DNA of 64,000 nt from an uncultured Poribacteria bacterium (lineage in GTDB: Bacteria; Poribacteria; WGA-4E; WGA-3G), in assembly GCA_951812525.1 (NCBI GenBank), contig OX638316.1, forward strand, positions 930,001 through 994,000, in the 5' to 3' direction. Below are positions 1 through 7,225 of this stretch, piece after piece. The notes below the pieces were generated by a model. That model was given only the letters and a program-made list of their open reading frames with translations. It ran no database searches and was not told the DNA's origin. The position numbers were made by a program, and so were the translations under genes. Position 1 is the first letter of the stretch; every line of letters begins with the position of its first letter.

Positions 1-938
1 TGGCTTTCCGCGTCAGCAATCAGCGGAAATCCGCTGCCAAATAGAGCACCTGCCCACGCACCGATTTGTATCAAAGCTGCGCGACCGCTTGTATACTCAT
101 TTCCAGCAGTCAATTTATAGCCAAGATATGTGCCTATCGGCAAACCGAGCATGGCGGCTAAGACATAAGGCCTCGGTTCTTCCACATCCGTTAGGGACAT
201 AATTCCGAGCGCATAGGCACTACCGATAGTGCCTCCAAGAGCGATTAAACTTGCCCTTCCTTCGTTAATCGGTTTATCGTAAATCAGCTTTGCTGTAGTC
301 CACACACCAGCAGGTACACCAATCATCGCCGATGTAACATAGATTCTGGCTTGCGTCCAATCCTCGAGATTTTCGATATTGATGAGATACGGAATTGCGA
401 GCCCGTACAATCCGCCAACCAACCCGCCCCTGCTAATCGTATGCGACTCACCCTCATTAAACCACCTGTGAGAACTAAGTCTATGGGCAATTAAACCTCC
501 TATTGGCGTTGCGAGCATTGTGGATGCCCAATAAGCCTTTTCGTTCTCTGATTCAAATAGCACAGGCACTCCCAAACCATATAAGGTGCCTGCCAGACTG
601 CCCGATAGGATTAGACTGGAGCGTCCGGCACCGAGTCGATGATTTCTCGTTGCGACAAGCCCACCCACAAAAGACCCGCCGCCAATCAACATCTCTAATC
701 CAGCCACTTGTGCCCCGGATTCAATCTCAAGTAACCGAGCTGTTCCGGGTCCATACAACAGCAGGCCATATAGTGTTGTAGTGGTGACCAATAAGGTCCT
801 GCCTTCCTTCTTCTCTTCTACGGAAACGCTCTGCTGCGTTTGTGTCTGCGGATAGCCTTCATGCACGAAGTGCATAAAAACAAAACCGGCAAAGCAAAAA
901 AGAGAAACTGCTTTGCGAAGCATAAAACGAATTCTCAT
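1..938 (-). CDS. Tandem-repeat membrane protein, 3' part cut by window edge
   Basis: An open frame runs without a stop from an ATG at 938-936 to the window edge (about 312 codons). AGGAGA lies just upstream of the ATG. The N-terminus (MRIRFMLRKAVSLFCFAG) is a basic then hydrophobic signal or anchor. After it, a unit of roughly 60 residues recurs at least four times. Each unit has a GRxxLI-like start, a Gly-rich hydrophobic stretch such as GGxxGxxYGLGxP, an acidic ExxE linker, and a second Gly-rich hydrophobic stretch such as AxMLGxPIGxxxGxKL. This alternation suggests paired membrane helices in each repeat. I do not recognise the family and assign no function. The upstream WD40 protein is on the same strand with a 171-nt gap, so co-transcription is uncertain. 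Confidence 0.8.
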   Translation of the reverse strand, partial: MRIRFMLRKAVSLFCFAGFVFMHFVHEGYPQTQTQQSVSVEEKKEGRTLLVTTTTLYGLLLYGPGTARLLEIESGAQVAGLEMLIGGGSFVGGLVATRNHRLGAGRSSLILSGSLAGTLYGLGVPVLFESENEKAYWASTMLATPIGGLIAHRLSSHRWFNEGESHTISRGGLVGGLYGLAIPYLINIENLEDWTQARIYVTSAMIGVPAGVWTTAKLIYDKPINEGRASLIALGGTIGSAYALGIMSLTDVEEPRPYVLAAMLGLPIGTYLGYKLTAGNEYTSGRAALIQIGAWAGALFGSGFPLIADAES

Positions 939-981
939 CTTTTCTCCTGTTTAGATTTGCGTGAATGATCTCCTGTTCGTC

Positions 982-1011
982 AATATACAGAGACTGATGA
1001 ACGAAAACCAA
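982..1011 (-). promoter_or_regulatory. Possible sigma70 promoter of the repeat membrane protein
   Basis: Read on the minus strand, TTGGTT (1011-1006) and TATATT (987-982) are 18 nt apart, about 45 nt upstream of the ATG at 938. The -35 box is weak, so this is tentative. Confidence 0.35.
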
Positions 1012-1109
1012 CTTCGGTAGTTACGTATTGTACCCCACCTCCGCAAGAAAAAACAAGAAAATGGCAAGACATAAGACCTTGACCTACAGACTGCAGAATT
1101 CGTTTTCAA

Positions 1110-3656
1110 TTACTTCCGAATCAACATTTTCCGTGTCGCCGTGAAATCACCTGCAGTGAGTGTATAGAAATATACACCACTCGCCACGGATTCACCGAAT
1201 GCATTCCTACCATCCCAATACGCTGCACGGTTCCGGTTCTCATACACACCTGCCGGTTGATGTCCAAGTGCCAATCGTCGGACTACCTGTCCGTTCACGG
1301 CATAGATGATGATTGTGACATCTGTAGGTTTGGACAGCTGATACGGGATCCACGTCTCTGGGTTGAACGGATTCGGGTAGTTTGCTAAGAGTGTCGTTTC
1401 TTTCGGAATTAGCACTACACGGAGCTTTTCTAAGAAGAGAACACCACTGTACGCCGTTGGATCTGTCAAATCTAATTGCCGTGCTTGCGTAAGCCACAGT
1501 CGCACCTCTGCTGCAGTTAGCATCTCCAATGATTGTAAACGAAGGAGTGGCGCAGCAGCAACATCGCCGAGTGCCCCAGCAACCAAAACGAGATCTACAA
1601 TATTGACAACATTATCCCCGTTGACATCTGCCACATTCCGTCCAGTCTGACCAATGTTAGATGAAACTAATACCAAATCCTGAATATTTACAATACCATC
1701 ACCATTCACATCTCCTGTGAGTTGGGTCGATTCAGTTATCCGCGCACCTCTAACCTTTGGGGTAAAAGTCTCTCCCACACTACTAACGAGGAGGACATCA
1801 GATAATGTTAAAGTGGATGCCTTCACAGCGATAACCTCAAATGTGAGCGTGGCGAGGGTGCCGTCACCACTGCTTTCTCCGGCGGATGCAGCGTTGAGTT
1901 TCACAAGATTTCCCTCCACTTTCGGCTCCACAAAGAATGCGCCAGCAGGTAGATAATCGCCATTCGCACCTGAAACATACCCGAGCGTAGATGTATCAAA
2001 TCGTACGGTTGCTTGATAGCCTGCAACTGCCTCACCACTTGTGATGTTCAGACTGAATTCCAACAGCTGTCCAATAGTAGGGATCACTACTGAAGCAGGA
2101 TGAATCTGAACGGTTGTACCTTCGGATGTTGCAGGCGTAGACTCCGATGGATGAATTGCAGTTTCGTTAGTATTTGATGCCCCGCTTGTTGTCCCTTCAG
2201 CAATTGGGGACCACCCATCATCATTAGTACTCGATTTCAAGAAAGAATAAAAAGTACAAGTGAAACCCAAGAATTCGTATCGCACTTGATATGTAGTCCC
2301 TGGATTAAGGTTATCAAGGACGAATTCGTCCTGTTCAACCTCCACGCATTTTTCTTCCCAATCTTTTTGTGATGCTTTTCGCCGCCATTGGATGCCATAG
2401 GCTAACGATCCAGGAAAAAAAGTTGATCGGAAATCTGAAAGGCGTATCACAAGTGATGTGTCATTATCACCAGGTGTAATACCAATCTGTGTGTCTTCAG
2501 CTGATACGCTGGGTTCATCAGTTGTACTCGTTTCTGTATCGGTCGTGATTTCCCATTGACGCATCTTACCATCCTCGGTTGTGCTGAAAAGCATGCTTCC
2601 ATCTGGACTGAAAGCAACACTTCTGACAGGGGATCCATGACCGAGTGTGGCGATGACTTTCGCCATATCTGGAGCCCACAAACGCGCTGTGCCGTCTGAA
2701 CTACCGCTGGCAAGTCCTTCTCCATCAGGACTGAAGGCAATACTCAAGACGGGGGACTTATGATCAAGTGTTACTTGGATCGTACGGGTGTTAGGATCCC
2801 ATAATCGGACGGTACCGTCTGCACTCGCGCTGGCGAGTAATAACCCATCTAGGCTGAATACCACATCCAAGACACTATCCGTATGTCCTGCGAGTGTTGC
2901 TTGGAGCGTCCCTAATTCTGGATCCCATAATCGGACTGCGCCATCAGCACTTGCACTGGCGAGTAATAACCCATCTGGGCTGAAGGCGATACTCAAAACA
3001 TCACCTGTATGTCCTACGAGTGTTGCTTGGAGCGTCCCTAATTCTGGATCCCATAATCGGATAGTGTCATCGGCACTCCCACTGGCAAGTAGCATTCCAT
3101 CAGGACTGAAGGCGATACTCAAAACGCTGTTTGTGTGTCCGTGGAAAATGTGCTGAAGCAACCCGGTGTTAGGGTTCCACAACTGGACGGTGCTATCTTC
3201 GCTTGCACTCGCCAGAAACATACCGTCAGGACTAATGGCGATGTCTCTGATAGCTGCATCATGTGTGAGTGTAACTGTGGTCCGCCCCGTGGACGGATCC
3301 CACAGGTGGATGAGATTTGAAACCACAACCCCTATTAACCCGCCATTAGGAAAAAGCTCAATACTCTCGAGACTGTCTGTATGCCAGACGACGGTGGCAA
3401 CAATCCTGACGGAAAGTCCGACAACTTCGGCGGCAATCTTAACGGTATCGACGACGACATCAACAACAATACCTCCTACTTCCCCAAGAGCACCAGCAAC
3501 ATCGCCAACAGCACCTCCAACACCACCGGCGACATCTCCAATAGCATCAATGATGTCTCCAAAGAAGCCGGGACTTGCACTTTGTATGCCGCAAATCAAG
3601 CAGACTGTTAGTAACACTAACGTGATAGTCTTTCGATTTATAGTTATGTTTTTCAT
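1110..3656 (-). CDS. Secreted WD40 propeller-cohesin-dockerin protein with FlgD-like sorting domain
   Basis: I chose the ATG at 3656 (848 residues) because AGGGG precedes it and a signal peptide (KTITLVLLTVCLICG) follows directly. An upstream in-frame start would put 27 hydrophilic residues before the signal. Domain order: a low-complexity Gly/Val/Asp segment (about 30-80); seven WD40 repeats (about 88-372) with ISPDG/FSPDG and RLWDP signatures; an Fn3-like stretch (about 400-487); a cohesin-type beta domain (about 520-640); a type I dockerin pair (about 647-700) with DVNGDGIVNIQD and DVNGDNVVNIVD calcium loops; and a C-terminal FlgD/T9SS-type A-like domain (about 757-848) containing NYPNPFNPETWIPYQLS. 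Some WD40 units are nearly identical at DNA level. The protein is probably exported and surface attached. Cohesin and dockerin in one chain suggest self-assembly; this is inference. Confidence 0.88.
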   Translation of the reverse strand: MKNITINRKTITLVLLTVCLICGIQSASPGFFGDIIDAIGDVAGGVGGAVGDVAGALGEVGGIVVDVVVDTVKIAAEVVGLSVRIVATVVWHTDSLESIELFPNGGLIGVVVSNLIHLWDPSTGRTTVTLTHDAAIRDIAISPDGMFLASASEDSTVQLWNPNTGLLQHIFHGHTNSVLSIAFSPDGMLLASGSADDTIRLWDPELGTLQATLVGHTGDVLSIAFSPDGLLLASASADGAVRLWDPELGTLQATLAGHTDSVLDVVFSLDGLLLASASADGTVRLWDPNTRTIQVTLDHKSPVLSIAFSPDGEGLASGSSDGTARLWAPDMAKVIATLGHGSPVRSVAFSPDGSMLFSTTEDGKMRQWEITTDTETSTTDEPSVSAEDTQIGITPGDNDTSLVIRLSDFRSTFFPGSLAYGIQWRRKASQKDWEEKCVEVEQDEFVLDNLNPGTTYQVRYEFLGFTCTFYSFLKSSTNDDGWSPIAEGTTSGASNTNETAIHPSESTPATSEGTTVQIHPASVVIPTIGQLLEFSLNITSGEAVAGYQATVRFDTSTLGYVSGANGDYLPAGAFFVEPKVEGNLVKLNAASAGESSGDGTLATLTFEVIAVKASTLTLSDVLLVSSVGETFTPKVRGARITESTQLTGDVNGDGIVNIQDLVLVSSNIGQTGRNVADVNGDNVVNIVDLVLVAGALGDVAAAPLLRLQSLEMLTAAEVRLWLTQARQLDLTDPTAYSGVLFLEKLRVVLIPKETTLLANYPNPFNPETWIPYQLSKPTDVTIIIYAVNGQVVRRLALGHQPAGVYENRNRAAYWDGRNAFGESVASGVYFYTLTAGDFTATRKMLIRK

Positions 3657-4154
3657 CGCAGAACCCCTGGTAAACTCTCTTTCATTGTTTTTAACGACCG
3701 CGGATAGCCAGATTGACTTACCCGATGTACATCGCAAGATCCCTATGCCGAAACAGCGTTATGCTTACTCAGGATAGGAATATAACAAACCATATCAACT
3801 TTTATCTGAGTTGCCCTCTAAGAAAATATTAATCAGAAAAAACCATGTAGATAAAATACTTAAATAATAATATTATTAAATTAACATGACTTATTATTGC
3901 TTATGGTAATCCATGTGTCAACTAAAATTCGTAAAAATATGCTAAATTCGCTCATATAAACACATAACTTCACGAGCATTTTATCGTTTACTTTCAGTTT
4001 TTACGGCGTGAAAACAATTTCGGCTTGAAAATCAAATTTTAAGAAAGTAATAACAGCGGATATATGTAATTTCCGGCATATCTGCAAAAGATAGGGCGAG
4101 GCACAGGGACCTCGCCCTACAAGAACAGAGTTGTGTCTCTACAAGATTATGCTT
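3657..4154. other. AT-rich intergenic region without a gene
   Basis: About 500 bp of AT-rich sequence between two minus-strand genes. It must hold the promoter of the WD40 protein, but I could not pick a convincing -35/-10 pair. The only clear structure is the hairpin at 4093-4118. Confidence 0.6.
4093..4118. repeat. Palindromic repeat, 9-bp stem
   Basis: AGGGCGAGG (4093-4101) and CCTCGCCCT (4110-4118) form a perfect 9-bp stem with an 8-nt loop. The same stem recurs at 44548-44572. It lies downstream of the oxidoreductase ending at 4155 and could act as a terminator, though no clean T-tract follows. Confidence 0.7.
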
Positions 4155-5216
4155 CTACAACGGCAGCGAAATCGGTGCGCCAATTTGGGAAGAACGATAC
4201 GTCGCTTCTGCCAACTCAATACCGTCTCTTCCCATACGTCCGTGGGTTGTCGGCTCTGCTTCACCGGCAATGCACTGGAGCCAATGATTGATACTCGTGC
4301 CCTTCGCCGCCACTCCCCAATACCGCTGTTGACGCCGCTCCTCTGGCATATTGCGATAGGTGCCGTCGTCTGGTACTGGAACCGTGAATTCTTCCGCCTC
4401 TGCCATATCGTGGGTTTTCCAGCGGAGCCCGTGGCGAATCAGCGTCGCCGAACCTTTACTCGTGACCAGACCGTTGCCACTGTTCCCGATCTCAGCAGCC
4501 CAACTCTTAATCATCATTGCAACACCACCGTTTTTAAAATGCACGGTCAGTACGGCGTTGTTTTCAACGGCTTCATCAGCGGATGGATAGGTGCCACCAA
4601 GTGGGACGTGACTTGTGAATCCGTAGACGGTGGAGGCGGGACCGTATAGCCACAGCCAGAGATCAAGATTGTGAATCGCCTGTTCCACCAACATACCGCC
4701 CGATTCCGCTTTCACAAAGAGCCACGGATGCCGTTCCGGTGAGAACCAACCGACCTGATTAGAGTACGCCATCTGTAGCGTACCGAGTGTACCATCGTCT
4801 AACAGTGATTTTAACTTCGCGTACCCCGGATCAAACCGCATCATATAAGCGACCATCAGAAGCACATCCGCATTTTCAGCGGCGGCAATCATTTCGTCCC
4901 CCTCTGCAACGCTGCAACACATCGGTTTTTCCATCAAGATGTGTTTGCCAGCAGCGGCAGCTGCACGGGTAATTTCAAGGTGTGGACGTGGGTGAGCACA
5001 GACATCAACGGCATCTATATCCTGTCTGTCGAGGAGGACGCGGTAATCTGTGTAGGCATCCGCACCAAACAGGTCAGCTTGTTCGTTCGCAGATGCTTCG
5101 TTGATGTCGGCAATTGCGACGATATCTGCGCGTCGTGTCGGTTCTTGGTAATAGGGCGCATGGAGGTTGCGGAAGATACCACCACATCCGATAATACCAA
5201 CTCTGATTCTGTCCAT
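4155..5216 (-). CDS. Gfo/Idh/MocA family oxidoreductase
   Basis: 353 residues, a usual length for this NAD(P)-dependent sugar or inositol dehydrogenase family. The N-terminus VGIIGCGGIFRNLHAP is the Rossmann GxGxxG fingerprint, and LMEKPMCC holds the family EKP motif whose Lys contacts substrate and cofactor. The rest is the alpha/beta substrate domain. AAGGAG sits about 7 nt before the ATG. It is the third gene of a minus-strand operon after another Gfo/Idh/MocA protein and the selenoprotein. The substrate cannot be read from sequence. Confidence 0.9.
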   Translation of the reverse strand: MDRIRVGIIGCGGIFRNLHAPYYQEPTRRADIVAIADINEASANEQADLFGADAYTDYRVLLDRQDIDAVDVCAHPRPHLEITRAAAAAGKHILMEKPMCCSVAEGDEMIAAAENADVLLMVAYMMRFDPGYAKLKSLLDDGTLGTLQMAYSNQVGWFSPERHPWLFVKAESGGMLVEQAIHNLDLWLWLYGPASTVYGFTSHVPLGGTYPSADEAVENNAVLTVHFKNGGVAMMIKSWAAEIGNSGNGLVTSKGSATLIRHGLRWKTHDMAEAEEFTVPVPDDGTYRNMPEERRQQRYWGVAAKGTSINHWLQCIAGEAEPTTHGRMGRDGIELAEATYRSSQIGAPISLPL

Positions 5217-5258
5217 AGAATTCTCCTTAATAAGATCGACGAAAATCGGTTCTTAATA

Positions 5259-5274
5259 GGGCGATTTATCGCCC
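5259..5274 (-). terminator. Short hairpin over the selenoprotein stop codon
   Basis: GGGCGA and TCGCCC form a 6-bp stem with a TTTA loop, overlapping the selenoprotein stop codon (5268-5266). It could attenuate or protect the mRNA between the two genes. There is no T-tract. Confidence 0.35.
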
Positions 5275-6012
5275 GTTCCTAACATCGAACATATCCACTA
5301 CTTTTAGGATAGGCGGGACTTTCGTATCCTCTAAGAGTGCGAGTGTCTCGGCGATGATTGCGTGCTGCAATTCCGGATTGTTCGGTTCACCAAGCGGATG
5401 TCCAAAACCATACGGTACTGCTAAGGCGCGCGGCGGTTTTACCTTCTTAGTCATACTTTCAATAAGGGTAATAGAAACCGTGGAAATCCCCGTCTCTTCA
5501 ACAGCACGTTGTATCAGTCCTACAGACTGATTGCACATCGGTCAGACAGGCGTTAAGAAAGCAACATCCACACCATCAGCTTTAAGCATCCGTCCAACCT
5601 CAGGTGCGGATTGCGTAATGAGGGCGTGCGGTTTTGTAATGGATCCCATAAAACTAAAGTGCCTACGGTTTAGCGATCCGATTTTACCTTCCGTCTCCAA
5701 CTCTCTGAATCTATCAAGTGGAAACGCGAGGTTCGCATCAATATCAATGCCGCGTTTATCGTAAGCCGCACTTTTATGTCCGTCTTTTAGTTCTTGTGTC
5801 TGAATTGAATTTGGAATCTCGCGGTACGAACAATCTCCGTTCCCAAAAGGGTTCTGCCCATGGAGAAAAAAACCCGCAGTTGTAATAAGAGCGACTTTAC
5901 ATTCATTCAACGGCAAGCGGAGCGGTGTATTAGGCGACGTTTTATAACGCTCACCGCGATACAGGTTCATAAAGAATCGAGATAGACGATCAAACTTCCA
6001 CAAAGATGCCAT
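5266..6012 (-). CDS. GrdB/PrdB-family selenoprotein with in-frame UGA (Sec157)
   Basis: Two ORFs in one frame are separated only by TGA at 5544-5542 and one CCG codon. Read through, the gene gives 248 residues with the junction TPV-U-PMCNQSVGL. UxxC at the end of a beta strand is the redox motif of the glycine/sarcosine/betaine/D-proline reductase selenoprotein B family. Family-like sequence lies on both sides: FMNLYRGERYK and FSFMGSITKPHAL before, PRALAVPYGFGHPLGEPN after. A SECIS-like hairpin follows the UGA. I prefer ATG 6012 (MASLWKFDRLSRFF), with GAGG a few nt upstream, over 6039, which overlaps the previous gene. At 248 residues it is shorter than the ~430-residue clostridial GrdB and resembles short PrdB-like members. 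The substrate is unknown. An ordinary annotation would split it into two false genes. Confidence 0.88.
5506..5538 (-). promoter_or_regulatory. Predicted bacterial SECIS element
   Basis: On the mRNA, nucleotides 11-17 after the UGA (AUCAGUC) pair perfectly with 23-29 (GACUGAU), leaving the 5-nt loop UGUAG. A 3x3 internal loop (GCA/ACA) leads to a 4-bp lower stem (AUGU with ACGU, one U-G pair). The loop G is 19 nt after the UGA, matching the known bSECIS rule of a G among the first two loop bases at about 16-37 nt. Folding was done by eye. Confidence 0.82.
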
Positions 6013-6025
6013 AGAGACCTCGGTA

Positions 6026-7051
6026 TTAGCCGTTCGCAAAGATAAGTCGTTTCCTATTCTGACAGGGAAGCTGTATTGTCTGCCCGGTTATGCCGCTTTC
6101 GATAGTCGCGAAACCAATTTCATTGACAGCAGTATAATCATCATGGGCACAATCGGGAAGCGGTCCGCCATCCAAATAATCCGTAATCTGTTTATACGCG
6201 ATATTGAAGGGGCCGGCATTTTGAGGGAGATCCAGCGTGTCGTTATCAATCAACTCCCCTTCCTTATAGACGGTTGTGCTGCTATAGAATCCTGTCTGAA
6301 CGCTACCCTCGCTGCCAAGTACATCAACGGAAAATCCGCCTCGCGCCCCATGGTTCCCGACATGGAAACCCATAACGCCGCTCTCATATTGAATCGTCGA
6401 ACCGACAATCGCCGGTTCAGGTTCATAAGGCTCCGGCACATCTCCGCCACCCGCAACGAACCCAGTGACTGAAACCGGATCATAACCAGCGAACTGGCAG
6501 ATCATATCCGTCGTGTGAATCGCAAAGGAGAGCACACCACCACCACAATATCCGATGACAGTTTGCACCTCACCGATAAGACCGTCTTTGATAAGCGACT
6601 GGAGGCGGATTAGATGCGGTCCCCAGTGCCGTGTATAGTCCACAACGATAGGGATGCCTTTTGCGTCAGCACCTGCTGTCATGGTGTCAACCTCTTCGAG
6701 GGAACATCCGGCGGGTTTTTCGAGGAAAATGGCTTTGATGTCTGCCTTTAAGACGTTCTGCATCACCTTAAAATGGTGCGGTCCACGGACACAGACAGCA
6801 ACGATGTCCAAATCCTCACTTTCAAGCATCTGTGTATCTGTTTCGTAGTAGTTTATGGAATTATCTGGGAAGGCGGGTCCCCAAACTTGTTGGAATTCTT
6901 CTTGACGTTCCGCAGACATATCTGCAACCGCGACCAATTCGGTTGTCTCGCAAAAACGGATACCGCCTGTATGGCAATAAGGATAAGGATCGTCAGGTGT
7001 TGAATAACGGGAGGCGATGTTGCCTAACCCAATGATACCGACACGATACAT
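6026..7051 (-). CDS. Gfo/Idh/MocA family oxidoreductase
   Basis: 341 residues from ATG 7051 (MYRVGIIGLGNIASRYS), preceded by AGAGGAAA. An upstream in-frame start would add seven residues that overlap this SD. GxGxxA dinucleotide fingerprint at the N-terminus; FLEKPAGCS carries the EKP motif. It is the first gene of the minus-strand operon: the selenoprotein starts 13 nt after its stop and a second oxidoreductase follows. Bracketing a Sec redox protein with two dehydrogenases suggests a short catabolic or detoxifying pathway; the substrate is unknown. Confidence 0.9.
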   Translation of the reverse strand: MYRVGIIGLGNIASRYSTPDDPYPYCHTGGIRFCETTELVAVADMSAERQEEFQQVWGPAFPDNSINYYETDTQMLESEDLDIVAVCVRGPHHFKVMQNVLKADIKAIFLEKPAGCSLEEVDTMTAGADAKGIPIVVDYTRHWGPHLIRLQSLIKDGLIGEVQTVIGYCGGGVLSFAIHTTDMICQFAGYDPVSVTGFVAGGGDVPEPYEPEPAIVGSTIQYESGVMGFHVGNHGARGGFSVDVLGSEGSVQTGFYSSTTVYKEGELIDNDTLDLPQNAGPFNIAYKQITDYLDGGPLPDCAHDDYTAVNEIGFATIESGITGQTIQLPCQNRKRLIFANG

Positions 7052-7094
7052 TGAAATTTCCTCTTTTAGCATTTTTGGTGTGAATATTATTATA

Positions 7095-7123
7095 ATTATA
7101 GCAGTGGAATTGCAGTCTGTAAA
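7095..7123 (-). promoter_or_regulatory. Sigma70-type promoter of the selenoprotein operon
   Basis: On the minus strand TTTACA (7123-7118), a 17-nt spacer and a perfect TATAAT (7100-7095). The -10 is about 44 nt upstream of ATG 7051. Confidence 0.72.
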
Positions 7124-7225
7124 GAGGTTTATCGTATCGGTTGAATTTACACGGGAACTATTGTAAAATAGGTGATAGAGACTTATTGGATAAGCGCGTT
7201 TTCAAAGCCCATCAACCGAGGAATA

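Noticed and set aside
3166-3777. Plus-strand open frame of ~200 codons across the WD40 gene start
   Set aside because: It lies antisense to the signal peptide and WD40 repeats. Its Thr/Pro/Ser-rich sequence is the reverse complement of Gly/Val/Asp codons; no SD or domain.
5266-6039. Reading the selenoprotein as two genes or a nonsense pseudogene
   Set aside because: Both sides are in one frame, keep family motifs, and the stop is TGA followed by CxxC-like spacing and a SECIS hairpin. A random mutation would rarely give all three.
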